From: Clostridiaceae bacterium UBA6110
GTDB lineage: Bacteria > Bacillota > Clostridia > Clostridiales > Clostridiaceae
Direction of reading: 5' to 3'
Length of the DNA: 64,000 nt
Assembly: GCA_002428415.1 (NCBI GenBank)
Contig: DIWI01000088.1
Span: 11,649 to 75,648, forward strand
Position 1 is the stretch's first letter. Each line of letters opens with the position of its first letter. This document shows, in pieces, positions 8,979-17,766 of this stretch. The notes below the pieces were generated by a model that searched no databases, was not told the origin of the DNA, and saw nothing but the letters and a program-made list of their open reading frames with translations. The position numbers and the translations under genes were made by a program.

Positions 8979-9955
8979 GGGAAATAACTGTAGCACAGGC
9001 CATCAATGAGGCTCTTGCAGAAGAAATGGAAAGGAATCCTGAGGTTTTCGTAATAGGTGAGGATGTAGGTAAGTTCGGAGGGTGCTTCGGCGTAACTGCC
9101 GGTCTCATCCAGAGGTTCCCGAAGCAGGTCATAGATTCACCAATCTCAGAAACAGCCATAATGGGACTGTCGACAGGAGCCGCGTATATGGGCATGAAGG
9201 CGGTACCTGAGCTCATGTTCTCAGACTTTACATCAGTCGCAGCAGACTACATAGTAAATCAGGCGACAAAATCAAGATACATGGCAGGCATGCAGGATGA
9301 AGGAAAGGTCTGCGGAATGGTGCTGAGGGTACCAAACGGAGCCGGCATAGGAGCTGCAGCCCAGCATTCACAGTGCCTTGAAGCACTGTTCATGAACATA
9401 CCCGGTTTGAAGATCCTGATCCCAAGCACTCCTGCAGATTACAAGGGACTGCTGAAGACAGCAATAAGAGGCAGCGACCCTGTCCTCTTCTACGAGCACA
9501 AGCTGCTGTACGGCGTCAAGGGACTTGTTCCTGACGGCGATTATACAGTGCCGATCTGTTCTGCCGACGTAAAGAGGGAAGGCACCGATGTCACTGTAAT
9601 TGCGACCCAGATGATGCTGCACAAATCCTTAAGGGCTGCAGAGAAGCTTGCCAAAGAGGGCATCAGCGTAGAGGTTGTCGATCCAAGGAGCCTTAAGCCA
9701 CTTGATATCGGAACCATCGCAAAGTCAGTGGAGAAGACAGGCAGGGTAGTACTGGTAAATGAGGCACCATGCTTCGGCAACTCCGTGACAGAGATTGGCC
9801 TTGAGATTGCAGAGCATGCGTTCAAATTCATGAAGGCAGCTCCTGTAAGGGTCTGCGGGCCAGATACCCCTATACCGTTCTCGCCTGTACTTGAAAAGGA
9901 ATGGCTCGTAAACGAGGATGACATCATTGCGGGGATAAGGAAAGCTCTCGGATAA
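8975..9955 (+). CDS. acoB: acetoin/2-oxo acid dehydrogenase E1 beta subunit
   Basis: A 326-residue transketolase-like beta subunit with an N-terminal pyrimidine-binding domain (GEDVGKFGGCFGVT near residue 28, ISETAIMGLSTGAA near 58) and a C-terminal domain with VVDPRSLKPLDI. Forms the alpha2-beta2 E1 heterotetramer with the preceding gene. ATGA overlap with acoA indicates coupled translation. Length is normal. Confidence 0.93.
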   Translation: MREITVAQAINEALAEEMERNPEVFVIGEDVGKFGGCFGVTAGLIQRFPKQVIDSPISETAIMGLSTGAAYMGMKAVPELMFSDFTSVAADYIVNQATKSRYMAGMQDEGKVCGMVLRVPNGAGIGAAAQHSQCLEALFMNIPGLKILIPSTPADYKGLLKTAIRGSDPVLFYEHKLLYGVKGLVPDGDYTVPICSADVKREGTDVTVIATQMMLHKSLRAAEKLAKEGISVEVVDPRSLKPLDIGTIAKSVEKTGRVVLVNEAPCFGNSVTEIGLEIAEHAFKFMKAAPVRVCGPDTPIPFSPVLEKEWLVNEDDIIAGIRKALG

Positions 9956-9967
9956 GGTTTATAAGAC

Positions 9968-10006
9968 GTGTAGTCTGCGGAGGCTGATACCTCCGCAGAC
10001 ATACAC
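9968..10006 (+). repeat. strong hairpin between acoB and acoC without T tract
   Basis: GTCTGCGGAGG (9973-9983) and CCTCCGCAGAC (9990-10000) are perfect inverted repeats with loop CTGATA; GTGTA / TACAC extend the stem past a single bulged A. There is no T run, so it is more likely an RNA stability or processing element, or a partial attenuator, inside the operon than a full terminator. Confidence 0.75.
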
Positions 10007-10025
10007 TTCATCGGGAGGATAAGAT

Positions 10026-10727
10026 ATGTCAGAAGCAAGATACACTGAAACGAAGGTCAGGGGACTCAGGAAGATCATAGCTGAAAGGATGTCACTAAGC
10101 GTCCATGAAAATGCTGCGATAATGCTTTCAAGGGCTGCAGATGTGACTGAGCTCATGGAGCTGCATGAGAAAAGCAAGAAGGAAGCTGAAGGTAAGGGCG
10201 TGAAGGCACCATCCATCAATGACATGGTCCTGAAGGCAGCTGCGCTTGCCCTGAGGAAGCATCCTGCACTTAACTCCACATATGAGAACGGGATTGTCAG
10301 GACCTATGAGGATATCAACGTCAACATGGCTGTAGCAATTCCAAACGGGCTCATGACACCGGTCATAAGGAATGCAGATACCCTTAGTGTCAATGAGATC
10401 ATGGCAGTGACTCGGGAGCTTACTGAAAAGGCAAGGACGGGAGCTCTTGCAGTTGAAGACATGATGGGTGGAACATTCACGGTAACCAACGTAGGAAAGA
10501 TGAAGATAGAGGTCGCGACAGCCATAATAAACCCTCCCCAGGTTGCCATACTTTGTGTGGGAGCGGTAGTACCAAGGCTTGAAAGGATAAATGGGGAGAT
10601 AGCTGACCGGTTCAGGCTGTACCTTAGCCTTACTGCAGACCACAGGATCATCGACGGCTATCCGGCATCGCTATACTTAGAGACCCTCTGTGAGATCCTG
10701 GAAAAGCCGGAACAGATACTGGAATAG
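10026..10727 (+). CDS. E2 acyltransferase catalytic core without lipoyl or E3-binding domains
   Basis: A 233-residue protein that is only the catalytic domain of 2-oxo acid dehydrogenase E2 (chloramphenicol-acetyltransferase fold). It begins at the core (TKVRGLRKIIAERMSLS) and ends with the active-site LTADHRIIDGYPAS, where His and Asp of HxxxD are catalytic. The lipoyl domain is supplied by the first gene of the operon; no peripheral-subunit-binding domain is visible. It would transfer the acetyl group to CoA. GGGAGG at 10014 lies 7 bases ahead of the ATG. The product corresponds to acoC function, but the split makes the symbol uncertain. Confidence 0.88.
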   Translation: MSEARYTETKVRGLRKIIAERMSLSVHENAAIMLSRAADVTELMELHEKSKKEAEGKGVKAPSINDMVLKAAALALRKHPALNSTYENGIVRTYEDINVNMAVAIPNGLMTPVIRNADTLSVNEIMAVTRELTEKARTGALAVEDMMGGTFTVTNVGKMKIEVATAIINPPQVAILCVGAVVPRLERINGEIADRFRLYLSLTADHRIIDGYPASLYLETLCEILEKPEQILE

Positions 10728-10765
10728 GACTTAGGGTCAAATTCAGTGTAATCGGAGGTATGTCA

Positions 10766-11119
10766 ATGCTTAAGAGATACGTGATTGAAATTGGAATGGG
10801 TGCCGACCTGCATGGCGGTGACATAACAAAGGCAGCTGTCAAGGCCGTGAAGGATGCGGTATCCAGATCCTGCCTGTGCGGAATAGAGGATATCCTGGAG
10901 AAGGATGTACTTAAGATGCATGTCCATGTCAAGATAGGCTGCACCGACCCGGATAAGGTGGATAAGGCAGCAGTACTTAAGGCTGTGCCGGTCGGAAACA
11001 GGGAGATAGAGGTGGTTAAAGGTGGTCTTAACGCACATGGGCTCCAGGTACCGGTATTCGGAGCAGGTGAAACCATAGAGATCGTTATTGCTGTCTTAAC
11101 TGTTTCTGTGGACATGTAA
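10766..11119 (+). CDS. Lin0512 family protein
   Basis: A 118-residue protein that I recognise as the Lin0512 family of conserved proteins of unknown function: RYVIEIGMGADLHGGDITKAAVKAVKDAV at the N-terminus, then MHVHVKIGCTDPDKVD and a C-terminal GLNAHGLQVPVFGAGETIEIV. Family members resemble small pterin/tunnelling-fold-like ring proteins, but no reaction is known to me. It is the last gene of the acetoin dehydrogenase-type operon, 38 bases after the E2 core. ATG 10766 is preferred over ATG 10760 because GGAGG at 10754-10758 is 7 bases ahead. Confidence 0.8.
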   Translation: MLKRYVIEIGMGADLHGGDITKAAVKAVKDAVSRSCLCGIEDILEKDVLKMHVHVKIGCTDPDKVDKAAVLKAVPVGNREIEVVKGGLNAHGLQVPVFGAGETIEIVIAVLTVSVDM

Positions 11120-11141
11120 ACAGAAAGCGTTGGTAAAATAG

Positions 11142-11180
11142 CCTTTCAGGGCCCTATAATGGGCTTTGGAAGGTTTTTTT
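11142..11180 (+). terminator. terminator of the acetoin dehydrogenase-type operon
   Basis: CCTTTC...GCCC (11143-11154) pairs with GGGC...GGAAGG (11161-11173) around loop TATAAT, followed by seven T residues. It lies 23 bases after the last gene. Confidence 0.88.
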
Positions 11181-11300
11181 CTTTAAATTCGATTTTTTGC
11201 ATGGTTCATTTTTTGAGACAATTGTCCTGAAATATGGGTTTCTGGCAATCACCGGTTTGGTATACGATTACATTATCATAAAGCCTAAGGGGGAACGACA

Positions 11301-12344
11301 ATGAAAAAAGTACTGGCACTTTGCCTTTCCGTTATTACAGCAGCTTCACTTGCTGCATGCGGAAGCAAGACGGACACACCTGCAACACCATCCACAACAG
11401 CAGCAACAGCTGCTGCCTCGAAAAACCTTGTTATCTACTGTCCTCATCCTCTTGAATTCATAAATCCTCTTGTAAGCGAATTCGAGACACAGACTGGCAT
11501 AAAGGTTGAAGTAATCGCAGCAGGAACCGGTGAATTGCTCAAAAGGGTAGAGTCTGAGAAATCGAATCCTCTGGGAGACATATTCTGGGGTGGATCACTT
11601 TCAACAATGAAGCCTCAGATGGCCCTCTTCGAGAACTATACCTCGGCTAATGAAGGCTCCATACAGGAAGCATTCAAGAATGTTGAAGGCTCCCTCACCA
11701 GGTTCACAGACATACCAAGTGTTCTCATGGTCAATACGGACCTCGTCGGAAGCATAGAGATAAAAGGGTATGAGGACCTGCTAAATCCTGAGCTCAAGGG
11801 AAAGATTGCATTTGCAGACCCTTCGAAATCATCCTCGTCCTATGAGCATCTCATAAACATGCTCTATGCAATGGGCAAGGGAGACCCTGACAAGGGCTGG
11901 GAGTATGTGGAAAAGCTTGCTGAAAATCTTGACGGAAAGCTTCTCAGCGGTTCTTCAGCGGTATACAAGGGAGTCGCTGACGGAGAGTATGTCGTAGGCC
12001 TCACATTTGAAGAAGGCGGAGCCAAGTATGTCAAGGACGGAGCACCTGTTGAGCTTGTATATATGGAAGAGGGCGTTATATCCAAGCCTGACGGAATCTA
12101 TATTATCAATGATGCGAAGAACATGGACAACGCGAAGAAGTTCATCGACTTCATAACAGGCAAGGAAGCTCAGACGATAATAGTTGAGCAGCTCAACAGA
12201 AGGTCAGTAAGGACAGATGTCCCTGCACCAGAGTACCTGACAAAGAAGGAAGACATCAATATCATATTCGATGAAGAAGTCGTCGTAACTGCAAATAAGT
12301 CAGTATGGCTCACGAAATTCAACGAGATATTCATAAGCAAATAA
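11301..12344 (+). CDS. ABC transporter substrate-binding lipoprotein, Fe(III)/hexose-phosphate (AfuA/FutA-like) type
   Basis: A 347-residue lipoprotein with a signal peptide ending in a lipobox (SLAAC, Cys20) and a Thr/Ala-rich linker, then a type II periplasmic-binding fold: LVIYCPHPLEFINPLVSEFE, GDIFWGGS and ELKGKIAFADPSKSSSSYEHL. This resembles the COG1840 family, whose members bind ferric iron, phosphonates or hexose phosphates; I cannot tell which. It is encoded ahead of matching ATPase and fused permease genes. AAGGGGG lies ahead of the ATG. A hairpin after the gene may give it higher transcript levels than the membrane parts. Confidence 0.88.
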   Translation: MKKVLALCLSVITAASLAACGSKTDTPATPSTTAATAAASKNLVIYCPHPLEFINPLVSEFETQTGIKVEVIAAGTGELLKRVESEKSNPLGDIFWGGSLSTMKPQMALFENYTSANEGSIQEAFKNVEGSLTRFTDIPSVLMVNTDLVGSIEIKGYEDLLNPELKGKIAFADPSKSSSSYEHLINMLYAMGKGDPDKGWEYVEKLAENLDGKLLSGSSAVYKGVADGEYVVGLTFEEGGAKYVKDGAPVELVYMEEGVISKPDGIYIINDAKNMDNAKKFIDFITGKEAQTIIVEQLNRRSVRTDVPAPEYLTKKEDINIIFDEEVVVTANKSVWLTKFNEIFISK

Positions 12345-12370
12345 CAAAAGGGAATAGCTGAAATCAGTAG

Positions 12371-12393
12371 AGCCCACAACTCTGTTGTGGGCT
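12371..12393 (+). repeat. intercistronic hairpin after the binding-protein gene
   Basis: Perfect ten-base stem AGCCCACAAC / GTTGTGGGCT with loop TCT. No T run follows, so it probably protects the upstream message or causes partial termination, giving more binding protein than permease. Confidence 0.75.
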
Positions 12394-12455
12394 TGAATTC
12401 TAAGCTGGCAGGATAAACGAATTAAGCTTTTAAATAGCGGTAAGGAGAAAAAGGT

Positions 12456-13571
12456 ATGAGCAATTCCATCAAGATTGACAGGGTAGTAAAGAAATACGGA
12501 GAGTCTGTTATTATACCAGATCTGTCGGTTGAAATAAGAAACGGTGAATTCTTCACTCTGCTGGGTCCGTCTGGATGCGGAAAGACGACTCTCCTCAGGA
12601 TGATAGCCGGTTTCAACACCATAGAAGGCGGTGAAATCAGCTTTGATGATGTTGTGATCAACGACATAGCTGCCCATAAGAGAAATATTGGGATGGTTTT
12701 CCAGAATTACGCCATATTTCCTCATCTGACAGTGAGGCAGAATGTTGAATATGGACTTAAGATAAGGAAGATACCCAAGGCTGACATGAAAAAAAAGGTG
12801 GATGACATCCTTGATGTCGTCAGGATAAGCGAGATGCAGGACAGGCTTCCTGAAAGGCTTTCCGGCGGCCAGCAGCAGAGGGTTGCGCTCGCAAGGGCGA
12901 TAGTCATACATCCAAGCGTGCTGCTTATGGACGAACCGCTTTCAAACCTGGATGCAAAGCTGAGGATCGAGATGAGAGGCGCAATAAGGGAGGTACAGGA
13001 CAAGGTAGGCATAACTACAGTCTATGTCACACATGATCAGGAAGAGGCACTTGCGATATCAGACAGGATAGCAGTAATGAATCTTGGGGTGATCCAGCAG
13101 GTAGGCGCTCCGAAGGATATCTATACAAGACCTTCAAATGTCTTCGTATCAACCTTCATCGGACATTCCAACCTTTTTCGGGGCATAGTCGGGCAGGACG
13201 CTGAAGGCAAATATGTGGAGTTTACCGACGGCTACCGCACACATATGGATAACCTTTCTGAAGAATGCGTTCCCGGCATGAAGGTCACGATCTCGGTAAG
13301 GCCTGAAGAATTCTCAATTGACAGCATTGGATTGACGGTCAGGATAAAGGGCAGGACTTTCCTTGGAAAGTACACGAACTATGAGCTTGATTTCCCTGAA
13401 AGCATGATATTGCCGAATCAGCCGTCCATAGAATATTCTCAGGATATAGGAATGGCTTCCGGAATATCATCAGTAGGTGATATGCTGACACTTAAGCCCA
13501 ATCCGAAAAAGATAAATGTGTTCACTGATGACGGTAAAAGAAGCCTCATGAAGGAGGCCAGCGATGACTAA
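12456..13571 (+). CDS. ABC transporter ATP-binding protein (FbpC/PotA type)
   Basis: A 371-residue ATPase with Walker A GPSGCGKTT (about residue 36), Q-loop FQNYAIF, signature LSGGQQQRVALARA, Walker B VLLMDEP, D-loop SNLDAK and H-loop VYVTHD, followed by a C-terminal TOBE-like regulatory domain (about 240-360). It energises uptake by the preceding binding protein and the following permease. Start ATG follows AAGGAG. Its stop overlaps the permease start by 8 bases. Confidence 0.95.
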   Translation: MSNSIKIDRVVKKYGESVIIPDLSVEIRNGEFFTLLGPSGCGKTTLLRMIAGFNTIEGGEISFDDVVINDIAAHKRNIGMVFQNYAIFPHLTVRQNVEYGLKIRKIPKADMKKKVDDILDVVRISEMQDRLPERLSGGQQQRVALARAIVIHPSVLLMDEPLSNLDAKLRIEMRGAIREVQDKVGITTVYVTHDQEEALAISDRIAVMNLGVIQQVGAPKDIYTRPSNVFVSTFIGHSNLFRGIVGQDAEGKYVEFTDGYRTHMDNLSEECVPGMKVTISVRPEEFSIDSIGLTVRIKGRTFLGKYTNYELDFPESMILPNQPSIEYSQDIGMASGISSVGDMLTLKPNPKKINVFTDDGKRSLMKEASDD

Positions 13572-15219
13572 GCGAAAGTTCAGATTCGATTTCTGGACAG
13601 TTATAACAATCGCGATAGCTGTCCTCTTTGCAATATTCCTGGTGTATCCTCTGTTCTCACTGTTTTCGAGTGGCTTCAAGGACCCGGAGACACAGAAATT
13701 CACGCTGGATAACTTTACAAGGTTCTTCACAAAGAAATATTACTACAGGACTTTAGGCCACAGCTTCCTGGTATCGACATGCACGACCCTTATTGCTGTA
13801 GCCATCGGAGCACCAATGGCCTATTTCACCACGGTCTACGAGCTTAAGGGTAAGGGACTGGTCGACGTACTCATCATTATTTCCATGCTTTCACCGCCAT
13901 TCATAGGAGCATACTCCTGGATAATGCTCGGAGGAAGAAACGGAATACTGACAAAGCTTTTATCATCCATGTTCGGAATAAAGGCACCCTCCATATACGG
14001 ATTCGGCGGAATACTCCTGGTGCTGACTCTGAAGCTTTATCCATACATCTACATGTACACGAAGGGAGCACTCAAGAAAGTTGACGCGTCCCTGAGTGAA
14101 GCTGCAGAGAGCCTTGGATGCAGCGGTATAAGGAAGATATTCACTGTAGTGCTTCCGCTTGTGACACCCACTATACTTGCGGGATCTCTCCTGGTATTCA
14201 TGAATTCGCTGGCGGATTTCGGAACTCCTATGCTTATAGGCGAGGGATACACGGTAATGCCGGTCCTGATATACAGTGAATTCATCTCAGAAACCGGAGG
14301 TCAGGCTAACTTTGCTGCGGCTCTTGCTGTCATAATGGTCATTATCACTGGTGCAATGTTTTTGGGACAGAAATATGTAGTCAACAGGAAGTCATTTACG
14401 ATGAGCTCCCTTAGACCTATACAGGCGAAAAAGCTGAAGGGAATGAGCAGCCTGTTACTCCATGCCCCTATCTACTTCATAGTTTTCCTGTCGATAATAC
14501 CTCAGCTTACAGTAGTCTATACCTCATTCAAGGCTACCAGAGGTGCGATGTTCGCAGATGGCTTCTCACTTGACAGCTACAGGAGCATATTCAGAAATCT
14601 GGCCAAACCGATACTGAACACTTACCTGTACGGGCTGGTGGCAATAGTAATCATAATATTCCTTGCCATGTTCATAGCATATCTGACAACAAGGAGAAAG
14701 AGCAAATTCACAAGCCTCATTGATTCGATGACGATGTTCCCATACATCATACCGGGATCTGTGCTTGGAATAACACTTCTTCTGGCATTCAACGAAAAGC
14801 CCATGCTTCTAAGCGGTACGGCAATCATTATAATTGTGGCATTCACAATCAGGAGGCTGCCATACACGTTAAGGTCCAGCGCTGCGATACTTTACCAGAT
14901 CAGCCCCAGCATGGAGGAGGCTGCAATAAGCCTTGGTGATTCACCCTTGAAGACCTTCTACAAGGTTACCGCAGTCATGATGCTGCCAGGTGTCATGTCA
15001 GGCGCAATACTCAGCTGGATTACAATAATCAATGAGCTTTCTGCGTCAGTCATACTATATACAGGAAGCACCAGGACAATGTCTGTTGCGATATACACTG
15101 AGGTAATCAGAGCAAGCTATGGAACTGCAGCGGCACTTGCGAGCATACTTACGCTTACGACAGTCGCTTCATTGATGCTGTTCTTCAAGGTTTCAGGGAA
15201 AAAGGAGATCAGCTTATAA
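13564..15219 (+). CDS. ABC transporter permease, two fused halves (FbpB type)
   Basis: A 551-residue membrane protein that contains two permease halves of about six segments each. The two EAA loops, which contact the ATPase, are visible: LSEAAESLGCSGIRKIFTVV near residue 178 and MEEAAISLGDSPLKTFYKV near 450. Fused permeases of this size are typical for Fe(III) and AfuB-like importers. AGGAGG lies just ahead of the ATG, which overlaps the end of the ATPase gene. Confidence 0.93.
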   Translation: MTKRKFRFDFWTVITIAIAVLFAIFLVYPLFSLFSSGFKDPETQKFTLDNFTRFFTKKYYYRTLGHSFLVSTCTTLIAVAIGAPMAYFTTVYELKGKGLVDVLIIISMLSPPFIGAYSWIMLGGRNGILTKLLSSMFGIKAPSIYGFGGILLVLTLKLYPYIYMYTKGALKKVDASLSEAAESLGCSGIRKIFTVVLPLVTPTILAGSLLVFMNSLADFGTPMLIGEGYTVMPVLIYSEFISETGGQANFAAALAVIMVIITGAMFLGQKYVVNRKSFTMSSLRPIQAKKLKGMSSLLLHAPIYFIVFLSIIPQLTVVYTSFKATRGAMFADGFSLDSYRSIFRNLAKPILNTYLYGLVAIVIIIFLAMFIAYLTTRRKSKFTSLIDSMTMFPYIIPGSVLGITLLLAFNEKPMLLSGTAIIIIVAFTIRRLPYTLRSSAAILYQISPSMEEAAISLGDSPLKTFYKVTAVMMLPGVMSGAILSWITIINELSASVILYTGSTRTMSVAIYTEVIRASYGTAAALASILTLTTVASLMLFFKVSGKKEISL

Positions 15220-15280
15220 ATTAAGGTGAAGCTGTAGTATAATTGTCTGGTCAGAAGCAAGATAAAATGAGAGGAGAGCA

Positions 15281-16981
15281 ATGATGGGAAAAGTCAGGCA
15301 CAGCTATTTCAAGGACATCAGGAGAATGTTTTTCCTGTATGCCATGGTTCCAGTCGCTCTCCTCACAGTTGTTGGACTAGCCGCCTCCTGGACAGTCTGG
15401 AAAAATGAACTCAAAAGGTCGACAATCGATGACAATGTCAAAATGGCAGATAGACTTGAAACAGCAGTTGAATCATATTCTTCAGTGATCGAGACGGTCT
15501 CTGAAGAAAGATATATCCTTAATGGAATGACTGCAGACCAGCGTGTGGCTATTTTCAGGGAAATATATGATATATCGAACAAATTGGACAGAAGAGGCTA
15601 CCTGTATGTCTTCAACGGACATATGGAAAGCGTTGTAAGCGGAACCTCGGAAATCCCGCATTTTCTGGACATGGGAAATTATCTGGACTGGGGAATATTC
15701 AGGTCCATGAGAAGCGAACCTGACAAGGTTCAGTTAAAGCTTGTAAGAGATGATAACTCTGATTCAATGAAGCTGCTGCTTGGCAAGGCAATGGTCTTTG
15801 ATCGTGAGGTAATGGGATACGTTGTCTTTGTCATGGACAGCATCCAATTTGGAATGGACATAGCAAGGCTCGAGTCACAGACAGTTTTAGCTGATGAATA
15901 TGGGTGGGTGCTTGCGGGAAATAATTACAGCCTGCTCGATTCAATGGAAAGGTTCATGGTAAACCCAGGTTCAGACGGGATCCTTGAGGACGATACCGAC
16001 AGATATTACATAGTATCTAAGGAGATTCTCGATGGAAGGATGGTTGTCCATTCAATAGCATCCATGGGAAGCCAGACCAGATTCTTCGGGTCAATTTCCA
16101 TTGTGCTTTCATTGATATTCATGATGCTCATTGCCTTTGTATATATCAGCACGAAGAACATGGCAGCAAAGAAAACGAAAGATCTTTACACGATCATAGG
16201 TGCAATGGAACAGGTAAGGGGTGGAGACCTTGACTCTTATATCGACTCTGTCACAAGTGACGAATTCAAGGTGATCAGCGACTCCTACAACATCATGGTC
16301 GATAGCCTCAAGGAACAGATCGAGAAAAACAAGGAGATGGGAAAGCTTGTTGCCGTGTCGCAATCAAGGCAGCTGCAGTCCCAGTTCAATCCGCATTTCC
16401 TTTTCAACACGCTCGAGAACATAAGGTTCATGTCAAAGCTTGATCCGGATTCAGCAAGCAGGATGATATTGAATTTGTCCACATTGCTGAGGTATAGCAT
16501 TGATACAGGGGAGGAAACCGTGACCTTCGAAAAGGATGCAGCATATACTGAAAACTATATGAGCATACTTAAGGCAAGATTCAACGAGCGGTTCAGCTAC
16601 AGTATAAATATCTCAGAGGAAGCAAAAAATTGTGTGATCCCAAAGCTTATCATTCAGCCGATGATTGAGAATGCAGTAAAATATGGCTTTGACGGCAGGG
16701 AATGCCTTGAAGTGACTGTCAATGGAAGAGTATCTGACGGCATTCTGGAAATAACCTGTGAAGATAACGGATCCGGTATGGATTCGGACAACCTCAATGA
16801 GGTTAGAAGGCTGCTTGAACAGCAGACAAACAGAAGCGGACATTCAGGGCTTTTCAACATACACAGGAGAATACAGCTTGCATACGGACAGGAGTACGGA
16901 GTGGAAATATTCAGCGAAAAGGAAAAAGGCACAGTGCTGAGGATCATTCTGCCTGCAAGGAGGGATGAACGGGTTGCTTAA
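15281..16981 (+). CDS. sensor histidine kinase, YesM/LytS-like
   Basis: A 566-residue membrane kinase: segment 1 at about 16-38, a large extracellular sensing domain (about 39-268), segment 2 at about 271-290, HAMP (about 291-350), the His_kinase motif SQFNPHFLFNTLEN with His371, and an ATPase domain with PMIENAVKYGF and DNGSGM. It likely senses an extracellular ligand related to the importer encoded before it and phosphorylates the next gene product. AGAGGAG precedes an ATGATG start. It overlaps the regulator gene. Confidence 0.93.
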   Translation: MMGKVRHSYFKDIRRMFFLYAMVPVALLTVVGLAASWTVWKNELKRSTIDDNVKMADRLETAVESYSSVIETVSEERYILNGMTADQRVAIFREIYDISNKLDRRGYLYVFNGHMESVVSGTSEIPHFLDMGNYLDWGIFRSMRSEPDKVQLKLVRDDNSDSMKLLLGKAMVFDREVMGYVVFVMDSIQFGMDIARLESQTVLADEYGWVLAGNNYSLLDSMERFMVNPGSDGILEDDTDRYYIVSKEILDGRMVVHSIASMGSQTRFFGSISIVLSLIFMMLIAFVYISTKNMAAKKTKDLYTIIGAMEQVRGGDLDSYIDSVTSDEFKVISDSYNIMVDSLKEQIEKNKEMGKLVAVSQSRQLQSQFNPHFLFNTLENIRFMSKLDPDSASRMILNLSTLLRYSIDTGEETVTFEKDAAYTENYMSILKARFNERFSYSINISEEAKNCVIPKLIIQPMIENAVKYGFDGRECLEVTVNGRVSDGILEITCEDNGSGMDSDNLNEVRRLLEQQTNRSGHSGLFNIHRRIQLAYGQEYGVEIFSEKEKGTVLRIILPARRDERVA

Positions 16982-17753
16982 GGTAATAATTGTCGAGGAT
17001 GAGGATATCATAAGAAAAGGTCTTGTATCAACACTGGACTGGGTTGAAATGGACTGCATGGTAGTGGCTGATGCCAAAGACGGTATTGAAGGCCTGGAAA
17101 TGATTCTTGAACTTAAGCCTGATGTGGTGATCACTGACATCAAGATGCCAAGACTCGACGGCATTGGAATGCTAAGACAGGCATCCTCCATGCTCAGGTT
17201 CAAGAGCATAATCCTCACCAGCTATGCGGAATTTGAATATGCAAGGCAGGCGATTGAACTTAAGGCCTGCGACTATCTCCTGAAGCCAGTGGATGAGGAC
17301 AAGGTGAAGGTGCTCATCGAAAGGATACATGAGGAGATTGAAATCGAACGGTCAGCTGCTGTCGCCATGGAAAATGCGAAAAAGGATACCTTTGACCTCG
17401 CAAAGTACATCCAGATGGATAAGTCAGAGAGCGGTTATGTGGCAGAGGCCATAAGAAGGATCCAGAGTGACTATAGGGAAAAGATAAGCATTGAAAGCAT
17501 ATCTGATGACCTTATGGTTTCCTCCAGCTATCTGACAAGGAAATTCAAGGAGGTGACCGGTCATAAATTCCTGGACTTTTTGAACCTTTTCAGAGTCCAG
17601 CAGGCAGTCAAGCTTTTATCTACAGGAAGATACAGGGTGTATGAGATCTCTGAAATGACTGGATTTACTGACTACAAGCACTTCTGTACGGTTTTTAAGA
17701 GATATACTTCAATGTCTCCTATGACATACATCAAAAAGAAAGGTCTTCAATAA
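16974..17753 (+). CDS. response regulator with AraC-type HTH, YesN-like
   Basis: About 259 residues: a receiver domain (LLKVIIVEDED at the start, phosphoacceptor Asp in DVVITDIKMPR, the Lys of YLLKPVDED) and a C-terminal AraC double HTH (about 155-255; YLTRKFKEVTGHKF, ISEMTGFTDYKHFCTVFKR). I prefer TTG 16974, because AAGGAGG at 16957-16963 is 10 bases ahead; an in-frame ATG at 16965 sits only 1 base after it. The gene overlaps the kinase gene by 8 bases. It probably regulates the ABC importer genes. Confidence 0.92.
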   Translation: MLKVIIVEDEDIIRKGLVSTLDWVEMDCMVVADAKDGIEGLEMILELKPDVVITDIKMPRLDGIGMLRQASSMLRFKSIILTSYAEFEYARQAIELKACDYLLKPVDEDKVKVLIERIHEEIEIERSAAVAMENAKKDTFDLAKYIQMDKSESGYVAEAIRRIQSDYREKISIESISDDLMVSSSYLTRKFKEVTGHKFLDFLNLFRVQQAVKLLSTGRYRVYEISEMTGFTDYKHFCTVFKRYTSMSPMTYIKKKGLQ

Positions 17754-17766
17754 AGGAAGGTGACCA

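Noticed and set aside
11200..11300. TGGCAATCACCGGTTTGG as a sigma-54 promoter ahead of the ABC importer
   Set aside because: The GC dinucleotide is missing at the -12 position.
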